This document shows positions 52,132 through 56,908 of a DNA stretch of 56,908 nt, piece after piece. A program made the translations under genes and the position numbers. How positions within the stretch are numbered: the stretch's first letter is position 1; every line of letters begins with the position of its first letter. This DNA is from CAYVAP01 sp964343195 (GTDB taxonomy: Bacteria; Bacteroidota; Bacteroidia; J057), in contig CAYFIR010000028.1 of assembly GCA_964343195.1 (NCBI GenBank), positions 1 to 56,908 on the forward strand. The letters run 5' to 3'. The notes below the pieces were generated by a model. The model was not told the DNA's origin and did not search any database. It saw only the letters and a program-made list of their open reading frames with translations.

Positions 52132-52163
52132 TTTAGTATCCTCAGACCTGCCCCATACCTTTG
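52132..52163 (+). promoter_or_regulatory. promoter of duplicated gene copy 1
   Basis: TTTA (52132-52135), 20 nt, TACCTTTG (52156-52163), fitting the Bacteroidota consensus. The same boxes with the same spacing occur in copy 2, and the flanking GTGTTGGGrGGCAATGCAAT is conserved too. Leader of ~57 nt. Confidence 0.7.
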
Positions 52164-52223
52164 AATTGTTGATACAGACACCCCGTAGTCAACAATTAGA
52201 AAAACCTAAAAGCTATTTCAATT

Positions 52224-52652
52224 ATGAAAAGGTCAGAGATGTCGGCTCAGCAGATGAAGGACTGGAACATGTTCCACCTTATTCTCGAAGCATGGGGATG
52301 GGAAGACCTCGAGGAGACGGAACGCAGATTTGAGGAGGGAGAAATACTGAAACCTGAAGCCACCCGAATTCTGAGGCAACGCAACCAGGAACTGGAAGCA
52401 CGCTATCACGCTCCGGTTAATATGTTTTCACTGAAGGTTACTGATTTTGTGCAAAACGAGGAGCTTACAGCCCACTTCCTGTATGAAGACCTGCCTGAAA
52501 GAGTTCTCGAATGGATCGTATGCAGTGCCGATCAGGTGGTCACTGAGAACTTTGAAGAAATCGCCCGCTCGGCGAATGTCAATTGCTCAATGGTCCTGTT
52601 TGAGCGCTCAAACATGGAAATATATGAGATCAAGCCAAGCGCTAGTGTATAA
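52224..52652 (+). CDS. duplicated protein of unknown function, copy 1
   Basis: A 142-aa acidic, soluble protein with no signal or membrane segment. It starts MKRSEMSAQQMKDWNMFHLI and ends with the hydrophobic/charged FERSNMEIYEIKPSASV. The N-terminal ~60 residues are helical (LEETERRFEEGEILKPEATR); the rest mixes strands and helices. About three quarters of residues match the copy at 53491, with the first 24 residues nearly identical. I do not recognise the family. It has its own promoter and a strong terminator, so it is a monocistronic gene. Confidence 0.8.
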   Translation: MKRSEMSAQQMKDWNMFHLILEAWGWEDLEETERRFEEGEILKPEATRILRQRNQELEARYHAPVNMFSLKVTDFVQNEELTAHFLYEDLPERVLEWIVCSADQVVTENFEEIARSANVNCSMVLFERSNMEIYEIKPSASV

Positions 52653-52790
52653 GATAATGCTTTTGTCATAGTGAATAGTAGTGAGTAGTAGTTCGTTCTT
52701 TTTTGCCAATCCGGACACAACAAAACGAATTGAAGATTTGGTTGAAGGTTAGGTTTAAAGAGTTGTGTTTGGAAGGTTGTATGGGAGTTT

Positions 52791-52824
52791 GCGGTCGTCA
52801 GTTTTGACGGCCGCATTTTTTTTT
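52791..52824 (+). terminator. terminator of copy 1
   Basis: GCGGTCGTCA (52791-52800) pairs with TGACGGCCGC (52805-52814, one G-U), then a run of nine T. Confidence 0.9.
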
Positions 52825-52969
52825 ACCGTGCCCCAGGCTATCAGTCCATTCGTCAATAGACTCTAATCAAATTGGCCTGTGTCTTCTTCCGAACCATGCT
52901 CACCTGATTGTTTACCGGGATCATTGCCGACCAATAATCGATTGTATTCATTCACAGAAGAATGAAGCC

Positions 52970-52993
52970 ATTATCCTGCCTCAGCAGGATAAT
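52970..52993. repeat. perfect 10-bp stem hairpin
   Basis: ATTATCCTGC and GCAGGATAAT around CTCA, far from any gene end. It could be a terminator, a protein-binding palindrome or a repeat fragment. Confidence 0.5.
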
Positions 52994-53398
52994 CATATTA
53001 TAACCCAAAGTCATATATTTTAATCAATGTATTTTATGGACCATGGGTAAGAATCCGGATACTTGCCGAAAATAATCTCCGATATCACAAAATATCAATT
53101 ACCATTTTTCGAATATTATTCAGAAGAATGTGCAGATATCCGGGTCAACCTTACAGCTTTTGGAAATGAGAGGCTGCCCTGTTCCCGGAAACCATGAGAA
53201 GGAAAAATCAAGGAATTATGCCGCATAGGGCCATTTGAAGCACTTTTCCGATACTTATCCTCCGAATACAAAAAGCTTTTGGGCACAATTTGATATCCTT
53301 CCTTCCCCCCCAATCACAAATCCTAACCTTGCTTTTTGGCTGTAACAAATAGCAGTTGGTATCCCAACTCCAAAGTGTTGGGAGGCAATGCAATTGGG

Positions 53399-53430
53399 TT
53401 TAGTAAGATCAACTCTGACGCATACCTTTG
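53399..53430 (+). promoter_or_regulatory. promoter of duplicated gene copy 2
   Basis: TTTA (53399-53402), 20 nt, TACCTTTG (53423-53430), identical in layout to copy 1. Leader ~57 nt to the ATG at 53491. Confidence 0.7.
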
Positions 53431-53490
53431 AATCATTGATACGGACATCGAGAGAGTCTAAAAATAAAAATTTCATCAATACGGAATATT

Positions 53491-53925
53491 ATGAAAAGGT
53501 CAGAGATGTCGGCTCAACAGATGAAGGACTGGAACATGTTTCACCTGATTCTTGAAGCATGGAGATGGGAAGACCTCGAGGAGACAGAGCGCCGCTTTGA
53601 AGCTGGGGAAATGCTCAAACCAGAAGCTACCCGGATCCTGAGACGGGACAATATGGAACTAGAAGCCCGATATCACGCACCCGTCAATATGTTGTCGCTG
53701 AAGATGACAGACTTTTCACGTGATGAGATGCTTCAGGCACATTTTCTCTATGACGACCATCCAGAACGCATCCTGGAATGGATGGTGGCCATTGCCGATC
53801 AGGTCCTGACCGACAACTTTGAAGATATCGTACGCTCTGCTAATGGCAACTGTGCCATGATCCTGTTTGAGCGATCCAATATGGAGATATATGAAGTGAA
53901 ACCGGGTGCCAGCACCAATGCATAA
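53491..53925 (+). CDS. duplicated protein of unknown function, copy 2
   Basis: A 144-aa paralogue of the gene at 52224, same strand, ~840 bp away. Differences are mostly conservative (EEGEI/EAGEM, QRNQ/RDNM, VQNEEL/SRDEML, CSADQVV/AIADQVL, EIKPSAS/VKPGAS) and cluster in the middle and C-terminus, showing selection for protein sequence rather than decay. The residues AHFLYxDxPERxLEWxV and LFERSNMEIYE are shared and may form the conserved core. Function unknown. Confidence 0.8.
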   Translation: MKRSEMSAQQMKDWNMFHLILEAWRWEDLEETERRFEAGEMLKPEATRILRRDNMELEARYHAPVNMLSLKMTDFSRDEMLQAHFLYDDHPERILEWMVAIADQVLTDNFEDIVRSANGNCAMILFERSNMEIYEVKPGASTNA

Positions 53926-54101
53926 AGAAATTTAAACGAGGTATGCGCATAAGAGCCGTATGCCCTCACCCTTTAAAGAAGTAGTGAATAGTATTGAGTA
54001 GTTCGTTCTTTTATGCCAATCCAGACACAACAAAAGCGAATTGAAGATTTGGTAAAAGGTTAGGTTTAAAGAGTTGTGTTTGGAAGGTTGTATAGGAGTG
54101 T

Positions 54102-54137
54102 GAGGCTGTCTGTTCAGGCAGCCTCCTTTGTGTTTTT
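54102..54137 (+). terminator. terminator of copy 2
   Basis: GAGGCTGtCTG pairs with CAGgCAGCCTC (54102-54125), followed by a T-rich run. The stem sequence differs from copy 1 although its position is the same. Confidence 0.8.
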
Positions 54138-54176
54138 GCCCCTGATTGTTGAGCTCGATTCACCAGGCATTTCCCA

Positions 54177-54776
54177 TTACTGTCCATCCTCTCTTAGGCC
54201 TTTCCACCCGTCATCCTCATCCATCCCGCGGCGCTGATTACTTGGGGACTCTACATTTTCACGAAAAATAAAGCTGACGACTTCGATTGAAACCCTTGCT
54301 CCCCGGCTGGGGTCATAATAAACAGCGCAGATAAAATTGCGTGTGGCTATGGGAAAATTGAAGGAACTGTTGAACCCGTAATAGTGTAGCTTCTCATCGA
54401 AAATCCGTTCGAAATCAGCCTGAAATTCCTGGTATTCGGGCCGCTCCCAGTACACCTTTTCCATCATGCTTTTGACCTCTTCTACCCAAAAGTCATAGTT
54501 ATTTTGGCTGGCCTCGGGCGAGACGATCAGATCCACCCGGACATGGTGCCGCTTACAGCCGTCCTGGGTGATCGCGATCAGGTGGGTGTCACTCATTTGG
54601 GCCATTTCCAGCTGGGCGGTGGAGTCCCACTTGTGATTGGCAAAAAAGGGATTGAATCGCACAATAATGGGGCGAAGGTCTTCGCGTTTGAGGCGGCAGC
54701 CTTCCTCTTCATTTTGGGCATATGAAGTACCCAGACCCAGGAAGATGAGCAGGAAAAAAGGGAGAAATTTTCGCAT
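54177..54776 (-). CDS. secreted protein of unknown function
   Basis: A 199-aa exported protein; the ATG at 54776 gives signal peptide MRKFLPFFLLIFLGLGTSYA. Mature part: EEEGCRLKREDLRPIIVRFN, MSDTHLIAITQDGCKRHHVR (two cysteines, possibly a disulfide), VKSMMEKVYWERPEY, then FNFPIATRNFICAVYYDPSR and a charged tail. Mixed alpha/beta, family not recognised. It sits downstream of asd, beyond that gene's terminator. Confidence 0.65.
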   Translation of the reverse strand: MRKFLPFFLLIFLGLGTSYAQNEEEGCRLKREDLRPIIVRFNPFFANHKWDSTAQLEMAQMSDTHLIAITQDGCKRHHVRVDLIVSPEASQNNYDFWVEEVKSMMEKVYWERPEYQEFQADFERIFDEKLHYYGFNSSFNFPIATRNFICAVYYDPSRGARVSIEVVSFIFRENVESPSNQRRGMDEDDGWKGLREDGQ

Positions 54777-54812
54777 GGGGTGAATCACTTCGACGTCTGG
54801 ACGCAAGATACA

Positions 54813-54853
54813 GAAAAATAAAACCAGCCTGATGGGTTTCCCTTCAGGCTGGC
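54813..54853 (-). terminator. terminator of asd
   Basis: CCAGCCTGA (54824-54832) pairs with TCAGGCTGG (54844-54852); on the minus strand TTTTATTTTT follows. It lies ~40 bp after the asd stop codon. Confidence 0.88.
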
Positions 54854-54891
54854 AATTATGGGTGATCAACCGCAAACGGTCTGTTTGTGGC

Positions 54892-55869
54892 CTATTTTCC
54901 AAACATTGCCTTGGCAATCTGAACGGCATTTGTAGCTGCCCCCTTGCGCAGGTTGTCGGCTACTACCCAGAGGTTCAGGCCATTTTCGATCGAGTCATCG
55001 CGACGGATACGCCCTACGAATACCTCGTTCTTCCCATGAGCGGCCTGAGGGGTAGGATACTCGAGCTTGGCAGGATCGTCCTGCACCACGACTCCCGGTA
55101 CCTGAGCCAGCAGTTCTCGCACCTCGCTCACCTCAAATGGCTTCACGGTCTCGATATTCACACACTCAGAGTGGCCACCGATAACGGGGACACGCACAGC
55201 CGTCGCGGTGATGCCGATAGAGTCATCGCCCAGGATCTTGCGGGTCTCGTGGACCAGTTTCATCTCCTCCTTGGTGTAATCGTTGTCCAGGAAAATATCG
55301 CAATGAGGCAGGCAGTTGAGGTCGATTCGCTGGGGATAAACAGCCTCTACTTTACGGCCTTCGCGTTCACCAAAGAGCTGATCAACAGCAGCTTTGCCAG
55401 TACCCGTCACACTCTGGTAGGTAGAAATCACCAGACGCTTGATCTGGTATTTGGCATGGATCGCGGCGATGGGCACCACCATCTGGATGGTGGAGCAGTT
55501 GGGGTTGGCGATCAGTTTGCTCTCCCCTACACTATCGAGGTTGACCTCAGGTACTACAAGCGGCACCTCAGGATCCATGCGCCAGGCAGAAGAGTTGTCG
55601 ATGACCGTCGTACCGACCGCGGTAAAGCGCTTGGCATACTCCTTACTGGTACCTCCTCCCGCAGAAAACAGGGCAACATCCGGACGGGCCTCAATGCCAG
55701 CGTCGATGTCTACCACGGTCCAGGATTTACCTTTGAACTTCACTTCCTTCCCGACGGATCGAGCCGTTGCTACGGGAATCAGTTCTGATACAGGAAAATC
55801 CATCTCCTCTAGTACCTGGAGCATTTCGGTGCCGACCAAACCTGTAGCACCTACCACTGCAACTTTCAT
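54892..55869 (-). CDS. asd: aspartate-semialdehyde dehydrogenase
   Basis: A 325-aa enzyme reducing aspartyl phosphate to aspartate semialdehyde for lysine, threonine and methionine synthesis. NADP site MKVAVVGATGLVGTEMLQVL, phosphate-binding ALFSAGGGTSKEYAKR, catalytic Cys125 in ANPNCSTIQM, and the catalytic His/Arg region VPVIGGHSECVNIET are all present. A consensus promoter overlaps the end of miaA and a hairpin opens the 5' UTR. Length is typical of the non-proteobacterial type. Confidence 0.97.
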   Translation of the reverse strand: MKVAVVGATGLVGTEMLQVLEEMDFPVSELIPVATARSVGKEVKFKGKSWTVVDIDAGIEARPDVALFSAGGGTSKEYAKRFTAVGTTVIDNSSAWRMDPEVPLVVPEVNLDSVGESKLIANPNCSTIQMVVPIAAIHAKYQIKRLVISTYQSVTGTGKAAVDQLFGEREGRKVEAVYPQRIDLNCLPHCDIFLDNDYTKEEMKLVHETRKILGDDSIGITATAVRVPVIGGHSECVNIETVKPFEVSEVRELLAQVPGVVVQDDPAKLEYPTPQAAHGKNEVFVGRIRRDDSIENGLNLWVVADNLRKGAATNAVQIAKAMFGK

Positions 55870-55892
55870 AAGTCCAATTATTTATCGATTAT

Positions 55893-55914
55893 CGCTACTG
55901 ATTCTTCAGTAGCG
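55893..55914 (-). promoter_or_regulatory. hairpin at the 5' end of the asd transcript
   Basis: CGCTACTGA (55893-55901) and TCAGTAGCG (55906-55914) form a perfect 9-bp stem with a 4-nt loop. It begins at the transcription start predicted from the promoter at 55918-55947. It may stabilise the mRNA or be a protein-binding operator. Confidence 0.55.
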
Positions 55915-55917
55915 CGG

Positions 55918-55947
55918 CAAAAATATTGACATTTTTTCATATTCAAA
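55918..55947 (-). promoter_or_regulatory. promoter of asd
   Basis: On the minus strand TTTG (55944-55947), 18 nt, TATTTTTG (55918-55925), a consensus match. The -33 box lies inside the last codons of miaA, so asd can be expressed independently of miaA. Confidence 0.7.
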
Positions 55948-56845
55948 GCCTCTTTTTGCAAAATTCGAGGGCTTTGAGCTTTTCATTGCGGCCAAACCAG
56001 TGAATATCGTCGTAGCGCTGCCAATAGGTAAGCTGCCGTTTGGCGTAGCGACGGCTGTTTCGCTGTATCAGGCGGATGACTTCTTTCCGGTCGATTTTCC
56101 CCTGAAAAAATGCCTCCCACTCCTGATAGCCGATGGATCGCATGGCCTGGGATGAGAAACCCAGCCCCTGTTTGCGCAGCGCACGCACTTCTGCTTCCAA
56201 CCCCGCTTCTATCATGGCGAGCACCCGTTGGTCGATACGTTCATACAAAACCGCGCGTTCTTCCTGCAGGCCGATTTTTACCACGGGCCAGGGGTGCTCC
56301 CTGGCTTTCCTCCCCTGCCGAAAGGCCGAAATGGGCTTCCCTGATGCCCGGTACACCTCCAGCGCCCGGATGACGCGCACGTGGTTGTGGCGGTCTATTT
56401 GGGCAAATGTCTCTGGGTCCACTTCCTCAAGTTCATCCAACAGCGGTCCTAATCCTTCTGCCTGAAAGGCCAGATTGAGCGACTCCCGCACCACCTCGGG
56501 CACCTCAGGCATTTCGTCGAGCTGGTACCAGATAGCATCCATGTAAAGGGTTGCACCGCCCACCAGGATCACACAGCGATATTGCTCCATCAGCTCTGGA
56601 ACCAGTGCTTCCACCTGCTCAGCGAATTGTGCCGCATTGATTTCGGTATCTGGCTCCAGCGAATCCACCAGGAAATGCGGAGCCTGAGCCAGCTCGGCAG
56701 GGGTGGGTTTGGCGGTCCCCAGGTCCAGCCCCCGATACATCTGTCTCGGATCGCCGATCACGATGGCCCCCTCCATCTCCTGCGCCAGGCGCAGGGAAAG
56801 TTCTGTCTTGCCGACGGCGGTGGGTCCGATCAGGGTGATGAGCAT
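55943..56845 (-). CDS. miaA: tRNA dimethylallyltransferase
   Basis: A 300-aa enzyme adding the dimethylallyl group to A37 of tRNAs reading UNN codons. P-loop GPTAVGKT (7-14), VIGDPRQMYRGLDLGTAKPT substrate loop (the usual DSxQxY appears as DPRQMY), VGGATLYMDAIWY, DRHNHVRVIRALEVYRASGK and the C-terminal QRNSRRYAKRQLTYWQR are family hallmarks. The start codon directly follows a GGGAGTT tandem repeat on the other strand. Length is typical. Confidence 0.95.
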   Translation of the reverse strand: MLITLIGPTAVGKTELSLRLAQEMEGAIVIGDPRQMYRGLDLGTAKPTPAELAQAPHFLVDSLEPDTEINAAQFAEQVEALVPELMEQYRCVILVGGATLYMDAIWYQLDEMPEVPEVVRESLNLAFQAEGLGPLLDELEEVDPETFAQIDRHNHVRVIRALEVYRASGKPISAFRQGRKAREHPWPVVKIGLQEERAVLYERIDQRVLAMIEAGLEAEVRALRKQGLGFSSQAMRSIGYQEWEAFFQGKIDRKEVIRLIQRNSRRYAKRQLTYWQRYDDIHWFGRNEKLKALEFCKKRL

Positions 56846-56848
56846 GGG

Positions 56849-56908
56849 GGGGGAGTTGGGAGTTGGGAGTTGGGAGTTGGGAGTTGGGAGTTGGGAGTTG
56901 GGAGTTGG
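56849..56908. repeat. 7-bp tandem repeat at the window edge
   Basis: Eight copies of AGTTGGG (plus-strand reading) run from 56854 to the last base, preceded by a run of G next to the miaA ATG. The array continues past the window. Its position is the 5' leader or promoter of miaA. Confidence 0.9.

Larger units (their letters stand above)
52653..53398. other. intergenic region between the duplicated genes
   Basis: No gene in ~750 bp. The first ~140 bp is a 3' UTR conserved with copy 2 (52669-52790), followed by the terminator. A perfect hairpin ATTATCCTGC-CTCA-GCAGGATAAT lies at 52970-52993. The rest is AT-rich and unremarkable. Confidence 0.6.

Noticed and set aside
54832..55788. 318-codon open frame antisense to asd
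   Set aside because: It lies wholly opposite asd, has no family resemblance and arises from asd codon use.
56849..56908. CRISPR-like or satellite array
   Set aside because: The unit is 7 bp with no spacers; it is a simple tandem repeat.

Overview
The window looks like a chromosomal segment of a member of the Bacteroidota, most likely a marine or aquatic Saprospiria/Lewinella-type organism. Evidence: five secreted proteins end in type IX secretion (T9SS) C-terminal sorting domains; there is a SusC/SusD pair; a SprB-like and PKD-repeat surface protein is present; DUF5690 and DUF2256 genes occur; and several genes are preceded by the Bacteroidota promoter signature (TTTG-like box, 18-20 nt, TAnnTTTG). 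The taxon is an inference from gene style only. No rRNA, tRNA, CRISPR array, prophage or recognisable defence system was seen.

Layout. 0.1-7.0 kb: a cysteine-dioxygenase-like cupin fused to a methyltransferase (-), a DUF5690 membrane protein (+), a degenerate response-regulator receiver (+), a glycosyltransferase and an LpxH-like phosphoesterase (-), and malate dehydrogenase (-). 7.1-14.0 kb: a coiled-coil/SPOR-like secreted protein, a GAF-SpoIIE phosphatase, a WbpA-type nucleotide-sugar dehydrogenase, a DUF2937-like membrane protein (-), a patatin phospholipase, an FKBP_N-thioredoxin lipoprotein, and rplU-rpmA. 14.1-18.0 kb: a cobalamin-riboswitch-controlled minus-strand operon, btuB-like TonB-dependent receptor followed by a beta-propeller T9SS protein that resembles the Bacteroides surface B12-binding protein BtuG. 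18.3-22.9 kb: a cNMP/CBS/DUF294 protein and a large PKD/SprB-repeat adhesin-like protein. 23-29.3 kb (-): cysQ, an EF-hand protein, a small unknown, an orphan TonB, DUF2256, a Cys-rich lipoprotein and a vWA protein. 29.5-37.1 kb (+): gmk, an unknown secreted protein, and a SusC-SusD-small lipoprotein transport operon. 37.2-47.4 kb: an endonuclease/exonuclease/phosphatase-fold membrane protein, bcp, two T9SS proteins, two paralogous barrel-like proteins, a vWA lipoprotein with a T9SS tail, pncB and an SRPBCC protein. 47.6-51.6 kb (-): gyrA followed by a TPR protein. 52.1-54.1 kb: a tandem duplication of an unrecognised ~143-aa gene with its promoter, 3' UTR and terminator. 54.2-56.9 kb (-): a small secreted protein, asd and miaA, ending in a 7-bp tandem repeat at the window edge.

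Non-coding structure is rich. Two intergenic elements share 14-bp terminal inverted repeats beginning CTGGACTTTATCCA. A separate 165-bp inverted-repeat element sits in a CTAG site that contains a gene's stop codon. A ~120-nt AT-rich inverted repeat is inserted in the variable arm of the cobalamin riboswitch. An orphan minus-strand terminator lies just upstream of a gene start. The most biologically interesting candidate is the B12 locus, where a BtuG-like propeller seems to be delivered to the surface by T9SS rather than as a lipoprotein. The second is the duplicated gene pair, whose untranslated flanks are as conserved as the coding sequence.
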